Notes: generated by a model not told the origin, from the letters alone. 64,000 nt of DNA from Chryseobacterium sp. CH21 (GCF_004119445.1 NZ_QICI01000036.1:83428-147427); one strand, 5' to 3'. Counted from the stretch's first letter, positions 1-10,324 are shown. A program made the numbers and translations.

Positions 1-501
1 GTCATCTGGGCAGCTGGCGTTACAGGAAATGTTGTGGGAGGTTTTCCGGAAGACAAATTAGTACGAAACAGATATATTGTAGATCGATATAATAAAATAC
101 AAGGCTACGATAATATTTATGCCATCGGGGATATTGCCTACATGGAAACACCAAAATATCCACAAGGACATCCTCAGGTAGCCAATGTGGCCATTAATCA
201 GGCAAAAAATTTAGGTAGAAATTTATTAAAGAAAAATCAGAGTGAATGGGCTGAATATGAGTATAATGATAAAGGTTCATTAGCAACTATTGGGAAGCAC
301 AGAGCCGTTGTTGATCTACCATTTATAAAATTCCAGGGATTTTTGGCGTGGTATTTCTGGATGTTTCTCCATTTAATGCTAATTTTGAGCGTTAGAAATA
401 AGCTGGCCATATTCTTCAACTGGATGTGGAGCTATATCAATAAAGATTCTTCTTTAAGATTAATTATTATACCTACTAAGAAAAACGGAACATTACAATG
501 A
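1..501 (+). CDS. ndh: Type II NADH dehydrogenase (NDH-2), C-terminal part
   Basis: The window opens inside this gene: the frame is open from base 1 and reads [10 protein letters not shown], a block typical of the single-subunit FAD-dependent NADH:quinone oxidoreductases. It is followed by the FAD-contacting IGDIAYM and by [19 protein letters not shown], also typical of the family. The last third contains an aromatic, hydrophobic stretch ([14 protein letters not shown]), matching the C-terminal membrane anchor through which NDH-2 sits on the inner face of the cytoplasmic membrane and reduces quinone. The N-terminal Rossmann folds lie outside the window, so length cannot be judged. Its stop overlaps the trmD start by four bases (ATGA), suggesting translational coupling. 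A different FAD/NAD(P) oxidoreductase is possible but less likely. Confidence 0.85.
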   Translation, partial: VIWAAGVTGNVVGGFPEDKLVRNRYIVDRYNKIQGYDNIYAIGDIAYMETPKYPQGHPQVANVAINQAKNLGRNLLKKNQSEWAEYEYNDKGSLATIGKHRAVVDLPFIKFQGFLAWYFWMFLHLMLILSVRNKLAIFFNWMWSYINKDSSLRLIIIPTKKNGTLQ

Positions 502-1169
502 GAATTGACATAATAAGCGTACTTCCGGAATTGATGGAAAGTCCGTTCCAAGCTTCTATTTTAAAAAGAGCAATGGATAAAGGACTGGCAGAAGTACATT
601 TTCATCAGTTGAGAAACTGGGCTATCAATAAGCACAGACAGGTTGATGATGAACCCTACGGAGGTGGAGCAGGAATGGTAATGATGATAGAGCCGCTGGA
701 TAAATGCATCTCAGAGCTTAAGTCCCAAAGAAATTATGATGAAGTAATCTATCTGACACCGGATGGCATTACCTTAAATCAGAAAATAGCCAATACCCTT
801 TCTATAAAAGAGAATTTGATTTTTCTTTGTGGGCATTACAAAGGAATAGACCAAAGAGTAAGAGATCTTCATATCACAAAAGAAATTTCGATTGGAGACT
901 ACGTTCTTACAGGAGGTGAGCTGGCGGCTTGCGTTCTTGCAGATTCTGTGATAAGACTGCTTCCCGGAGTTTTGAATGATGAGCAGAGTGCTTTGACAGA
1001 TAGCTTTCAAGATGATCTTCTTTCACCACCCATTTATACCAGACCTGAAAGTTATAAAGGATTAGATGTTCCTAAAATTTTATTGAGTGGAAATTTGGGA
1101 AAGATTGAAGAATGGCGTCATGATGAGGCGGTAAGAATCACCAGAGAAAAGCGTCCCGATTTATTGTAA
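498..1169 (+). CDS. trmD: tRNA (guanine(37)-N(1))-methyltransferase
   Basis: This 223-residue protein matches TrmD, the knotted SPOUT methyltransferase that methylates G37 next to the anticodon and prevents +1 frameshifting. Recognisable blocks are [11 protein letters not shown] at the N-terminus, the [13 protein letters not shown] loop near residue 52, [12 protein letters not shown] near 110 and [15 protein letters not shown] near 130, which forms the AdoMet-binding trefoil knot. The C-terminal helical region ends with a REKRPDLL tail, as is usual. Length fits the family (about 225-250). The start overlaps the stop of the upstream NADH dehydrogenase, so both are probably co-transcribed. Confidence 0.96.
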   Translation: MRIDIISVLPELMESPFQASILKRAMDKGLAEVHFHQLRNWAINKHRQVDDEPYGGGAGMVMMIEPLDKCISELKSQRNYDEVIYLTPDGITLNQKIANTLSIKENLIFLCGHYKGIDQRVRDLHITKEISIGDYVLTGGELAACVLADSVIRLLPGVLNDEQSALTDSFQDDLLSPPIYTRPESYKGLDVPKILLSGNLGKIEEWRHDEAVRITREKRPDLL

Positions 1170-1530
1170 CCCCAAAATAGAGAGCTTTATTTAATTCCAT
1201 TTATCATTAGGGTAAATGGAATAATATTTGTTATAGGTCTAACATATGTGGAAGATATTAATGTTTTTGATTTTAAATTGAAGTTTTATCTCGATTATTC
1301 TCGATTTTGATTATTGTCTCAATTTTGACTAATGTTGTAAAACTCTCAAATAATTGAAAAATTAATTCAATACAACTGATTTCATTAGTATTTTTTACTA
1401 TATTTGAATTGTTTTTTGTTGGAAATTGATTTGCTTCTATGGGAGTGAATCTGACATGTATGAAAAAAAATATAAATTTGAGACCCTAAAGAAAAGAACA
1501 TAATAAATTAAAAGTATAGAAATTAGGTAG
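1170..1530. other. Intergenic region, 361 bp, no gene seen
   Basis: Very AT-rich. Just after trmD there is an imperfect palindrome at 1194-1222 (ATTCCATTTA / TAAATGGAAT), which could end the trmD transcript although no strong T-run follows. The remainder shows short direct echoes (TCTCGATTATTCTCGATTTTGATTATTGTCTC region near 1289-1330) but no open frame of convincing composition on either strand. Confidence 0.5.
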
Positions 1531-2466
1531 ATGGAACTGTTCTCTTTTTATAATGTCGAAAATTTATTTTTACCCGATCCGAAACCTGTCCACAAATTAG
1601 ATCCTACCCGGTCAGGACTGAGGAATTGGGATGAAAAGAGATATAAAAACAAGCTTTTTAAAATCTCACACGTATTTCAGTTAATGAAAGAAGATAATGG
1701 TGTATTACCATTTATGATTGGATTATCTGAAGTTTCCGGAAGAAAAGTTTTGGAAGATCTCGTGGAGATGGAGCCCTTTAATTCGCAGTATGGAATTGTA
1801 CATTACAATTCTATGGATGAAAGAAAAGTGGATGTAGCAATGTTATATGATAAAAATAAAGTAGAGGTAATAGATTCTGAAACCATTACTTTCTTTTTTG
1901 AAATAGAAAATAAAAACACAGGAAATTACGACACAACAAGAGACGTACTTTTTTCAAAAATAAAATATAAAGGGGAAATTATTAATGTCTTTATCGCCCA
2001 CCTTCCCTCTAAGCGAGAAAAAGATATTAATAAACCTAAAAGAGCCTTTATATTGAATGAGGTCCGGGAACGGATTATGAAAATTGTAAATGCTAATGAA
2101 GAGCATGTCATATTGTGTGGTGATTTTAACGAAAACCCCGATGATGAAAATTTAGTACAGATTCTCTATGACAATGATCATGAGAAGGTTTTAATGAACC
2201 CTTTTCAGAAATTGTTTTCTACAAGAAATTATTCTACTTTTCATTATAAATCTGGATTGTTGTATGATCAGATCATTATGTCAAGATCTTTGCTTGATAA
2301 TAAGACGCTGGCTTTTCAGGATGCCCATGTATTTAATTCTGAAAAAATCCGCAGCAGAACCAGAAATTTTGAAGGAAGACCTTTCCGAACATATGCTGGT
2401 ACGCGGTATTTAGGAGGATATAGTGATCACTTTCCGGTTTTTGTAAAATTTAAAAATTTACAGTAA
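1531..2466 (+). CDS. Endonuclease/exonuclease/phosphatase (EEP) family protein
   Basis: The 311-residue protein carries the signature residues of the Mg-dependent EEP fold: NVENLF near residue 8, GLSEVSGR near 72 (metal-binding Glu), CGDFNENPDDE near 196 (catalytic Asp and Asn) and GYSDHFPVFV near 299 (Asp-His pair). Members hydrolyse phosphodiester or phosphomonoester bonds in DNA, RNA, lipids or small molecules; the substrate cannot be read from sequence. No signal peptide is evident, so it is probably cytoplasmic. It lies 27 bp upstream of the Lrp-type regulator and may be co-transcribed with it and deoC. Confidence 0.88.
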   Translation: MELFSFYNVENLFLPDPKPVHKLDPTRSGLRNWDEKRYKNKLFKISHVFQLMKEDNGVLPFMIGLSEVSGRKVLEDLVEMEPFNSQYGIVHYNSMDERKVDVAMLYDKNKVEVIDSETITFFFEIENKNTGNYDTTRDVLFSKIKYKGEIINVFIAHLPSKREKDINKPKRAFILNEVRERIMKIVNANEEHVILCGDFNENPDDENLVQILYDNDHEKVLMNPFQKLFSTRNYSTFHYKSGLLYDQIIMSRSLLDNKTLAFQDAHVFNSEKIRSRTRNFEGRPFRTYAGTRYLGGYSDHFPVFVKFKNLQ

Positions 2467-2493
2467 AAAACATAAATAATAAAAAAGTAGAAA

Positions 2494-2964
2494 ATGAAAA
2501 ATTCGAGCAACACAAGCTATCATTTAGATTCTATTGACAAAGAAATTATCTACATGTTGATGGATAATGCTAAAACTTCTTTAGCCCACATTTCCAAAAA
2601 TGTTGGTATTTCTACCACTGCAGTGCATCAAAGAATCAAAAAACTCGAACATGCAGGAGTTATTGAAAATTCAATATCATTTCTTAATCCTAAAAAGATA
2701 GGATATAAGGTGATTTCCTACATCGGTGTATTTCTGGATCAGCCAAGCCATTATCCGGACGTAGTAAAATCTTTACATGACATTAATGAAGTAGTGGAAG
2801 CCCATTATACTACAGGAAATTATACAATATTCCTGAAAGTTCTTTGTAAAGATAATGATCATTTAATGCAGATTCTTAATAAGCTTCAGAAGCTGAAAGG
2901 AGTAACAAGAACAGAAACTTTTATATCTTTGGAACAAGGTATTTACAGACAATTGAAAGTATAA
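2494..2964 (+). CDS. Lrp/AsnC family transcriptional regulator
   Basis: This 156-residue protein has the two-part Lrp/AsnC layout. An N-terminal winged helix-turn-helix (LDSIDKEIIYMLMDNAK, then HISKNVGISTTAVHQRIKKLE, residues about 11-53) is followed by a C-terminal RAM/ActR ligand-binding beta-alpha-beta domain (GVFLDQPSHYPDVV, then VVEAHYTTGNYTIFLKVLC). Such proteins form octamers that sense amino acids and regulate metabolism genes. Its stop is only four bases before deoC, so the two are likely one transcript. The regulon is not readable from sequence, but its own operon is a reasonable guess. Confidence 0.93.
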   Translation: MKNSSNTSYHLDSIDKEIIYMLMDNAKTSLAHISKNVGISTTAVHQRIKKLEHAGVIENSISFLNPKKIGYKVISYIGVFLDQPSHYPDVVKSLHDINEVVEAHYTTGNYTIFLKVLCKDNDHLMQILNKLQKLKGVTRTETFISLEQGIYRQLKV

Positions 2965-2968
2965 CGAT

Positions 2969-3712
2969 ATGAACATAGCCCAATATTTGGATTCAACCTA
3001 CCTGAAAACACCCGAACAGTCAGGTATTTCCCATGAAGAAACACTTCAAAAAGATAAAGAACTAGCTCAGGAAGCAATAGATAAAGGTATTTTTGCAGTG
3101 ATGATTCGTCCCGATTACGTATCTGAAGTTAAGAAATATATTCAGGAAAAAAATTCAAATGTTGCAGTAGGAACTGTGATAGGCTTTCACGAAGGTACAT
3201 ATTCTATTGAAGAGAAGCTTGCAGAAGCATCAAAAGCAATAGAAGACGGCGCAGATGAACTGGATTTTGTTATTAATTATACCGCTTATTTACAAGGAGA
3301 TATAGCATTGGTAAAAGAAGAATTTGTACAATGTACAAGATTATCTCTTGAACATCACAAAGTAGTAAAATGGATTATAGAAATTGCTGCTTTGACTAAA
3401 GAACAAATTGCAGATCTTACTAAGAATATTTCTACCTGGGCAGAAGAGAGTTTTTCTGAAAATGACCTGCCGAAAATTTTTGTTAAATCTTCAACAGGGT
3501 TTTATGAAACTACTGATGGCAAGCCTAACGGGGCCACCTTTGAAGGGATAACAATCATGCTTAATAATGCAGGAAAACTTCCTGTAAAAGCAGCAGGTGG
3601 TGTAAAAACTCCCGAAGATGCTGAGAAAATGATCAGCATGGGAGTAAAAAGAATCGGAACCTCTTCAGCATTAGCTCTGATTGAAAACAAATCTTCATCC
3701 GAAGGATATTAA
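2969..3712 (+). CDS. deoC: Deoxyribose-phosphate aldolase
   Basis: A 247-residue class I aldolase that reversibly cleaves 2-deoxyribose 5-phosphate to acetaldehyde and glyceraldehyde 3-phosphate in deoxynucleoside catabolism. The Schiff-base lysine sits in VKSSTGF near residue 173. Other family blocks are AVGTVIGFHEG near 68, DGADELDFVINY near 92 and the phosphate-binding AAGGVKTPEDA near 210. The C-terminus ends IGTSSAL, as in the E. coli-type enzymes. It follows the Lrp regulator by four bases and ends in front of a strong bidirectional terminator. Confidence 0.96.
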   Translation: MNIAQYLDSTYLKTPEQSGISHEETLQKDKELAQEAIDKGIFAVMIRPDYVSEVKKYIQEKNSNVAVGTVIGFHEGTYSIEEKLAEASKAIEDGADELDFVINYTAYLQGDIALVKEEFVQCTRLSLEHHKVVKWIIEIAALTKEQIADLTKNISTWAEESFSENDLPKIFVKSSTGFYETTDGKPNGATFEGITIMLNNAGKLPVKAAGGVKTPEDAEKMISMGVKRIGTSSALALIENKSSSEGY

Positions 3713-3730
3713 TTAAATTTTAAATAATAA

Positions 3731-3759
3731 AAAACCATCAGTTTTGCTGATGGTTTTTG
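3731..3759. terminator. Bidirectional intrinsic terminator between deoC and dus
   Basis: ACCATCAG / CTGATGGT stem with a TTTTG loop, A-run before and T-run after, placed between two convergent genes. Confidence 0.9.
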
Positions 3760-3761
3760 TT

Positions 3762-4757
3762 TTATATCTGTGCCTGATATTCTTCGTAGAATTGTTGCGT
3801 TTCCTGAATTAAACTGTTCATCTCTTCCAGAGTGAAAACTTCCAGGAATTTTTTTCTGAATTCTTTAAAGTGAGGGATTCCTCTGAAATAGTTGCTGTAA
3901 TGCTGTCTCATTTCTACCAATCCTAACCTTTCACCTTTCCATTCTACGCTCCATTCTGCATGTTGCCGAACAGCCAGTAATCGGTCTGATATGGTAGGTT
4001 CAGGTAAATGTTCTCCTGTTTTAAAGAAATGTTTAATTTCATTAAATATCCATGGATAACCAATAGCAGCACGTCCTATCATAATTCCGTCACAGGCATA
4101 TTTTTGTTTGTATTCTAATGCCTTTTCAGCAGAATCTATATCGCCATTTCCGAAAATTGGAATCTCAATATTGGGATTTTGTTTGATTCTGGAAATATGC
4201 TCCCAATCTGCTTCACCTTTGTACATTTGAGCCCGGGTTCTGGCATGGATAGTCAAAGCTTTGATCCCTGTTTCCTGCAGGCGTTCCGCTACTTCGTCAA
4301 TATTAATGGTGTGACTGTCCCATCCTAAACGGGTTTTAACAGTTACAGGCAGATGAGTAGAGCTCACAACGGCTTTTGTAAGACGAACCATTAGGTCAAT
4401 ATCTTTCAAAACACCTGCTCCGGCTCCTTTGCAGACAACTTTTTTTACAGGACATCCAAAATTGATATCTACCAGATCGGGATTTACCGTTTCCACAATT
4501 CTTGCGGACATAGCCATTGCTTCTTCGTCTCCACCGAAAATCTGGATACCAACAGGTCTTTCATAATCGAAAATATCAAGCTTTTTACGGCTTTTGATAG
4601 CATCACGAATCAACCCTTCGGAAGAAATAAATTCCGAATACATTAAATCTGCGCCATGCATTTTACATAAACGTCTGAACGGAGGATCACTTACATCTTC
4701 CATCGGAGCCAACAAAAGTGGAAATTCCGGCAGTTCTATGTTGCCTATTTTTATCAT
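3762..4757 (-). CDS. dusB: tRNA-dihydrouridine synthase (DusB-like)
   Basis: A 331-residue FMN enzyme that reduces uridines in tRNA to dihydrouridine. It starts with LLAPMEDVSDPPFR (residues about 15-28) and has the DINFGCPVKKVVCKGAGAG block near 98-116 with the catalytic Cys, then VTVKTRLGWD near 138, LTIHARTRAQMYKGEADW near 168 and GNGDID plus GIMIGRAAIGYPW for FMN phosphate binding near 205-235. Length and the NFGCPxxKV motif fit DusB rather than DusA. It is transcribed convergently to deoC. Confidence 0.94.
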   Translation of the reverse strand: MIKIGNIELPEFPLLLAPMEDVSDPPFRRLCKMHGADLMYSEFISSEGLIRDAIKSRKKLDIFDYERPVGIQIFGGDEEAMAMSARIVETVNPDLVDINFGCPVKKVVCKGAGAGVLKDIDLMVRLTKAVVSSTHLPVTVKTRLGWDSHTINIDEVAERLQETGIKALTIHARTRAQMYKGEADWEHISRIKQNPNIEIPIFGNGDIDSAEKALEYKQKYACDGIMIGRAAIGYPWIFNEIKHFFKTGEHLPEPTISDRLLAVRQHAEWSVEWKGERLGLVEMRQHYSNYFRGIPHFKEFRKKFLEVFTLEEMNSLIQETQQFYEEYQAQI

Positions 4758-4954
4758 GGTGCAAATTTACGAAATTCTGAAAAAACAATTTTTTTAAATT
4801 AAAATAGGGTATCATGTTTTATTTGTGTTTGTTTATTTAAGGGATTTTATGATATTTTGTTTAGTTTTAATTTGATATATATGTTTTATTTTCAATGATT
4901 TGTGGTTATTATTGAAAATTATTCTCTATATTTAGTATAATAAAAATTAATGTC

Positions 4955-6922
4955 ATGAGAAAAATTCTATTTTGTTTGATGGTAATTTTGGTTTCATCAA
5001 ATTTTTATTCACAAGTGAATATCTCTGCTACAGCAGGAACAGCTACAGGAACTTACACTACATTAAAGGGAGCATTCGATGCTATTAATGCAGGAACACA
5101 TCAGGGAGCCATTTCAATCAGTATCACAGCCAACACTACAGAAACAGCAACGGCAAGCCTAAATGCAAGCGGTGGAGCAACAAGTTATACTTCTGTTGTG
5201 ATTAAACCGGCAGTAGGAGTTACAGCTACTATTTCAGGTGATATTGCCAGTGCGCCTTTAGTGAGAATACTAGGGAGTAACATTACTCTGGATGGAAGCA
5301 ATGCTGCTTCAGGAACAACAAAAGACCTTACCCTTACCAACATTTCTGTTACAGCACCGCAGGTACTTACATTTATTGCAACTTCTGCAGCTGCAGCAAA
5401 CACTAATATTATGGTTAAAAACCTGAATATTGTAAATGGTATCAATACTTCCTCAGCATTTGTAATGTATGATGGAAATACCACTCCTACAGGAGGTTTC
5501 TTCAATAATGTTACTATTCAGAATAATTCTGTGAAGAAAGCTTATATGGGAATGTATTTATTTGCTGCCACGGGTGCTGGTAATGGAGCGAATACATTGG
5601 TGACGGGAAATGATTTATCGGCTTCAGGTGCAGATGCTATACGCCTTGGCGGGATCTATGTACAGGGTGCTGATGGAGTGACAGTAAGCAATAATACAAT
5701 TGGAAACTTTGAAACAGCCAATGCTGAGATCAAAAGAGGAGTCTGGCTGGCAACTTCAACGATTAACTGTTCTGTTATTTCCAATACTATTACCAATCTC
5801 GGATATGCAGGTACTTCTTCAGGAGGAGCATCGGGAATAACCGTTACCTCAGGGAATACAGGAGCATCACCAACAGCTAATATTATTGTAAGAGCGAACA
5901 CAATTTCCAATTTTACTTCCAGTGGTACAGGAGGTGTTTTTGCGGGGATTTATGCAGGAGCAGCAACATCCGGATTAATTATAGATAATAATAAAATTAA
6001 TGGCATAAAAAATACCAACACATTAGGATATGGAGCACAGGGAATTCATCTGGCATCAACAAGCCTTACCTCCAATACATTAGTTGCCAATAATATTGTG
6101 AGTGGTGTAGCGGGTTATGGATATGCTACAACCGGAGGAGTGAATGACAACGGAAATGGTCTTGTCATTGTTGCCGGAGGAGGATATAAAATATACTATA
6201 ATACCGTGGTGATGGACGTAAGTCAGACTATTGCAGGAAGACCGGCTGCTTTAAATATCACCAATGGAGTAACCGGTTTGGGGGGTATTGATGTAAGAAA
6301 TAATCTTTTTGTCAATACACAGACCCAGGCAGGGGATAAATATGCTATTTATGCCGGAGCAGCCAGTACGGTTTTTTCAACTATTAATTTCAACAACTTT
6401 TATTCTTCAGGCACGAATCTGGGATATATCGGAGGTTTGGCGAAAGCTACACTTGCGGATATTCAGGCTGGATTTGGAGGAAATGTAAACTCGCTGAATC
6501 TTCTGCCGGTATTTGTTTCAGCTACTGATTTCCATTTGTCTGCGACGGGAAATGCAGCTCTTGATAATAAAGGAACTCCGGTGGCTGAAGTGACATTGGA
6601 TGCTGGTGGTACTATCAGAAATGTTTTAACACCGGATCTTGGAAGCTTTGAGTTTACAGCTGCTATACTAGCTGTTAATGAATCTGCGAAAAAGAATAGC
6701 ATAAATGTTTATCCGAACCCGGTTGTAGACTATATTTATATCAATAATGACAGTAGAATCAAAGAGGTGGAAGTATACAATGCTTCTGGACAAAGAATTC
6801 TTAGCGAAACAATCAATGCTGAAAAAGGATCTGTAGATATGAGACGTGCACCTGCAGGAGTTTATATCTTAAAAGTAAATGCAGAAAAAGGATCACAGTC
6901 ACTGAAAATTATTAAAAGATAA
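4955..6922 (+). CDS. T9SS-secreted right-handed beta-helix protein
   Basis: 655 residues. An N-terminal Sec signal peptide (MRKILFCLMVILVSSNFYSQ) leads into a long Asn/Thr/Gly/Ala-rich region with repeated short NNTI, SNTI and NNIV turns, typical of right-handed parallel beta-helix proteins (pectate-lyase-like fold). The last 75 residues are a type A T9SS sorting domain, beginning NVYPNPVVDYIYI and ending GVYILKVNAEKGSQSLKIIKR. The protein is therefore predicted to cross the outer membrane through the type IX system and be released or anchored at the surface. No catalytic residues can be assigned; adhesion or glycan binding is possible. Confidence 0.85.
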   Translation: MRKILFCLMVILVSSNFYSQVNISATAGTATGTYTTLKGAFDAINAGTHQGAISISITANTTETATASLNASGGATSYTSVVIKPAVGVTATISGDIASAPLVRILGSNITLDGSNAASGTTKDLTLTNISVTAPQVLTFIATSAAAANTNIMVKNLNIVNGINTSSAFVMYDGNTTPTGGFFNNVTIQNNSVKKAYMGMYLFAATGAGNGANTLVTGNDLSASGADAIRLGGIYVQGADGVTVSNNTIGNFETANAEIKRGVWLATSTINCSVISNTITNLGYAGTSSGGASGITVTSGNTGASPTANIIVRANTISNFTSSGTGGVFAGIYAGAATSGLIIDNNKINGIKNTNTLGYGAQGIHLASTSLTSNTLVANNIVSGVAGYGYATTGGVNDNGNGLVIVAGGGYKIYYNTVVMDVSQTIAGRPAALNITNGVTGLGGIDVRNNLFVNTQTQAGDKYAIYAGAASTVFSTINFNNFYSSGTNLGYIGGLAKATLADIQAGFGGNVNSLNLLPVFVSATDFHLSATGNAALDNKGTPVAEVTLDAGGTIRNVLTPDLGSFEFTAAILAVNESAKKNSINVYPNPVVDYIYINNDSRIKEVEVYNASGQRILSETINAEKGSVDMRRAPAGVYILKVNAEKGSQSLKIIKR

Positions 6923-6943
6923 AATTAAACTGATAACCAATAA

Positions 6944-6974
6944 GAATCCCCAATATCACTATTGGGGATTTTTA
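6944..6974. terminator. Bidirectional intrinsic terminator
   Basis: AATCCCCAATA / TATTGGGGATT stem with a TCAC loop followed by Ts, between convergent genes. Confidence 0.9.
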
Positions 6975-6995
6975 TGTAAATAATAACCGTTGATT

Positions 6996-9900
6996 TTAGA
7001 AACTTGCCTTCACCTGCATACTTCCGATATGAATCGTTCTGTCACCAGAATTTCTTCCTTCGTAATTAAGATTCAGCTGAATAAATGAGTTGATCGCCTG
7101 TTGGATGAATACACTCCATACCTGGTTTTTCCCTGGTTTCAGACCATCCAGCATCTGGTTTCCTACAATGCTGAAATTGTTTCCGGTGAAATTGTTGCTG
7201 ATGAATGAGAAATTTCCACGGATTGATGTTTTTCTACGCTCCCATTGAATAGTTCCTGTAACATCAAACGCTTTAAGAAGTTCCTCACCATCCAGTCTTT
7301 GTTTCTGACGGAAAGCCGAAGACAATTCAGCCTGGATGGCATCTGTAAATTTATAAGTTGCCTTAGGCTTTGTTTCAAAATTATTAAGACGGTAATCTCT
7401 CGTTCCAAATAATTGTGAAGAGTTTTTGATATCATGAACAGAATTTTCCCAATCTACCCTGAACTCTTTATTGAACCAATATCCTACATTTAGGAAATGA
7501 GAGGTCTGCTCACGTTCTTCATTACTGAAATTGGCATTGATAAGGTTATCGTTGGTGATGAATCTGTAGTTTCCGTTCCAACCTGATTTGTCAGTGGGAT
7601 TGAACTGTACAGAAGCCAGGATATTTTGATTTTTAAGGATCTGATCACTGTTCTTTTCAAAAGGATTCAAAACAAGTACTTTATCTTTTTTATAGAATGA
7701 GTTTTGGGAATTCAATGAAATATTGAAATTCCAACGCTTTAAAAATCCATTCTCTGAGTTGAAAACAATGGCTGGATTGACAAATAAAGCCAACTGTAAT
7801 TTATTTTTATTGGAAGGGATATATCTTACAGAATTCGTATACACACGAATATATTGCGCAAGATCGGAATATTCAGCAATTTCAAATTCATCCAGCTGCT
7901 GAACACCGTCTCCGTTATAATCCGTCCATTTGTACACACCCTGCCCATCAGTTACTTTAATGTATTGGAATTCTCTCTGTGCTTCCTGACCATTTCCAAG
8001 TTCATAAAAAGCCTGAAGACGCATTCCGTTTCTGAAAAGCTGTTGATTGTATAAGATATTTCCAACCACAAAGTCATTATTTCTGGTTACATCACCTTCA
8101 GCTCCGGAGTAGAAAAATTTTCTGTAATGGATTAAAGCATTTAAAGTAGTTCTTTCCGTTTTGATGATCTGGCTTTCTGCCATGAATCCCAAAATATTGT
8201 TCATGTTCTGAAGCCTGTTATCACGCACAGAGTCATTATCCCTCATGTATACTTTAGCCAATAACTTTGTTCTTGTACTGTCACCGATTTTCTTTTGCAA
8301 AAATATTTCTTTCCAGCTGAAACTTGTGACATCCATAAGCTGAGTGTCGTTGTATTTTTTCTCATTGTGCTCCATGCTTCCACCAATTGCCCAGCTTCCT
8401 TTTTTACCCGTAAATTCAGTTGAAACTCCACCACGGATGAATTTAGTATCCTGAAGAGTAGCATTGGTGTTCAGAAAGGATAAATTCCCTTTCGTAAAGA
8501 ATTTTCCTGTGATCCAGCCAAAATCCAAATCGTTTTTAAGCCCTTTGTAAGAATTTTGTTCATTCAGATAATTGACACGGTAATTTAAAGTAGATTTATT
8601 ATTCCATTTATTGAGGAAACTGAAAATAAATCTGTTTTGAGTCTTCTTATTAAATTCCTGCGCAAGGTTGAAATCTCTTGAGAATTCCACATCATTGATA
8701 CGGTCAAGGATATGAAACTGTCTGTCTATATATTGATATTCGAAACTAGGCGTTCCTTTCCATGCGTTCTTTGTAAAACTTTTATTTCCGAAAATACGCC
8801 ATGCATAGCCCATATTCTGATTAGAATCTTTGGATGAAAATAAATTGACATCATAATTGCTAAGGGAAATATCGGCTCCTATTTTTCCCTCATTCAATAG
8901 ATATTCTGAGTTTAGAGAGTATACCTGAGATTTTTGTGGGGAAGGGAGTTTTCTTACCGCCCTGTAATCTCCGGCATTAGGCCCTACGTATTCGAAAACA
9001 CGTCCGTTGTTAGTCGTCTGAGCTATTTTATAATCTCCCAGATTAGCTCCGAAATAAGTAAAAGAAACCTGATACAGTGTTAAGCTGGAATCTGTAGAGA
9101 ATTCATAGAAGTTTCCGGCGGTGTTTAATTTGTATAAAATTTTATTGACATCATACTCCGTCACTACTCCTGACGGCGCATACATCAGGTTAGGATCATT
9201 GCCTGCTTCTGCAAGAATTTGTTCATCCTCTTTGGAAAGATTTAAAGAAAGAGGTGCATTCTTGTTGTCATTTTCCATGAACCAGTTAAGCCCCACTTTG
9301 AATTTTTCTCTCTGGTGTTCAACCTTTCCGGTAAATAAATATCTTGAATAATTTCTATTGGCGTAGTTATAAGAAATCGTAATGAAATTCTGTTGGAAAA
9401 TAGGACGGAAACTGGTAAAAGTAACTTCACCCGTATTATAATTGATGATATAATCCTGGTTTTCTCCTCGTTTCATCAAAATCCCATCAATGAAAACCTG
9501 CTCGGAACCGGAGATCAACGTGATAAACTGTTCACCATTCTTACCTGTCAGACGATAAGGTCCCTGGTTACCTTCAACACCCTGAAAACGGATTCTGTGA
9601 AATTCACTTCGTGCAACACCGGCAGAAATATCTACTAATGTTTTATTCTCCTTCCCAAATTCTGTCTGGAACTGAAGCCCCATACTCCTTCTCTGGTATT
9701 TGGCAAAATAATTTTTAGCTTCTACAAGATCAAGATGCCCGGCCCTGAGGATAGACTTTTCCTTGATGTTAAGCTGCATATAGATCTTGTCAAACTCCTC
9801 CAAAGTCTGGGTATAACCATCCGCCTGAATAGGAAGATTATGGTCTGAAATACTTGCTAAAATGGTAACATCTTTGGATAGTCGTCCTGAGATCTGCAGA

Positions 9901-10223
9901 TCCATAGAACTTTGTACAGATTGCCCCTGGTTATTTCCAAAAGTAATCCCACGGATAATGGAACCCTTCGAATTAAGCTCACCTAAAAATCTTTTTTTAT
10001 CATTTTTTGCCAGTACAGCTTCATCAATAACAATTTTATTGTGTGTTCTTATGAAATCAAGGGTATCTTTTGCAAAGATATCCTGCTCAAGTCTGGCGGC
10101 AAGAATACTGTCTCTTTTTATGCTGTCTTCGGGGATGTTGGGATTTTTCCACGAGAATACCTGAGCATTTCCTGAAAATATGCCTAAGAAGAAAAAAATG
10201 ATTACAAGAGTAAAATTCCGCAA
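6996..10223 (-). CDS. Large conserved Bacteroidota outer-membrane protein, probable beta-barrel
   Basis: 1075 residues with a Sec signal peptide ending GNAQ near residue 21. An N-terminal soluble part carries GSIIRGITFGNNQGQ and SDHNLPIQADGYTQ blocks that I recognise from large Bacteroidota surface proteins. The remainder is rich in alternating hydrophobic/aromatic strands (NYRVNYLNEQ, FNISLNSQNSF, LNLNYEGRNSGD) and ends in a strand with terminal Phe (MQVKASF), as outer-membrane barrels do. Around residue 780 there is a D-x-N-x-D-G motif (DYNGDGVQQLDEFE) resembling a single calcium-binding EF-hand or dockerin-like loop. Function is unknown. It sits among T9SS cargo genes. Confidence 0.72.
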   Translation of the reverse strand: MRNFTLVIIFFFLGIFSGNAQVFSWKNPNIPEDSIKRDSILAARLEQDIFAKDTLDFIRTHNKIVIDEAVLAKNDKKRFLGELNSKGSIIRGITFGNNQGQSVQSSMDLQISGRLSKDVTILASISDHNLPIQADGYTQTLEEFDKIYMQLNIKEKSILRAGHLDLVEAKNYFAKYQRRSMGLQFQTEFGKENKTLVDISAGVARSEFHRIRFQGVEGNQGPYRLTGKNGEQFITLISGSEQVFIDGILMKRGENQDYIINYNTGEVTFTSFRPIFQQNFITISYNYANRNYSRYLFTGKVEHQREKFKVGLNWFMENDNKNAPLSLNLSKEDEQILAEAGNDPNLMYAPSGVVTEYDVNKILYKLNTAGNFYEFSTDSSLTLYQVSFTYFGANLGDYKIAQTTNNGRVFEYVGPNAGDYRAVRKLPSPQKSQVYSLNSEYLLNEGKIGADISLSNYDVNLFSSKDSNQNMGYAWRIFGNKSFTKNAWKGTPSFEYQYIDRQFHILDRINDVEFSRDFNLAQEFNKKTQNRFIFSFLNKWNNKSTLNYRVNYLNEQNSYKGLKNDLDFGWITGKFFTKGNLSFLNTNATLQDTKFIRGGVSTEFTGKKGSWAIGGSMEHNEKKYNDTQLMDVTSFSWKEIFLQKKIGDSTRTKLLAKVYMRDNDSVRDNRLQNMNNILGFMAESQIIKTERTTLNALIHYRKFFYSGAEGDVTRNNDFVVGNILYNQQLFRNGMRLQAFYELGNGQEAQREFQYIKVTDGQGVYKWTDYNGDGVQQLDEFEIAEYSDLAQYIRVYTNSVRYIPSNKNKLQLALFVNPAIVFNSENGFLKRWNFNISLNSQNSFYKKDKVLVLNPFEKNSDQILKNQNILASVQFNPTDKSGWNGNYRFITNDNLINANFSNEEREQTSHFLNVGYWFNKEFRVDWENSVHDIKNSSQLFGTRDYRLNNFETKPKATYKFTDAIQAELSSAFRQKQRLDGEELLKAFDVTGTIQWERRKTSIRGNFSFISNNFTGNNFSIVGNQMLDGLKPGKNQVWSVFIQQAINSFIQLNLNYEGRNSGDRTIHIGSMQVKASF

Positions 10224-10324
10224 GTCCTCAAAAATAATTCGTAAAAATAGCTAAAAAATGTTAATACTAAGAGGTTTAGAATTATTAACAGAAATTTAAT
10301 GCAAATATTGTGAAGTCATAAAAA

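Noticed and set aside
1194..1222. Palindrome after trmD as a strong terminator
   Set aside because: The stem is AT-rich and no T-run follows; kept only as a remark.
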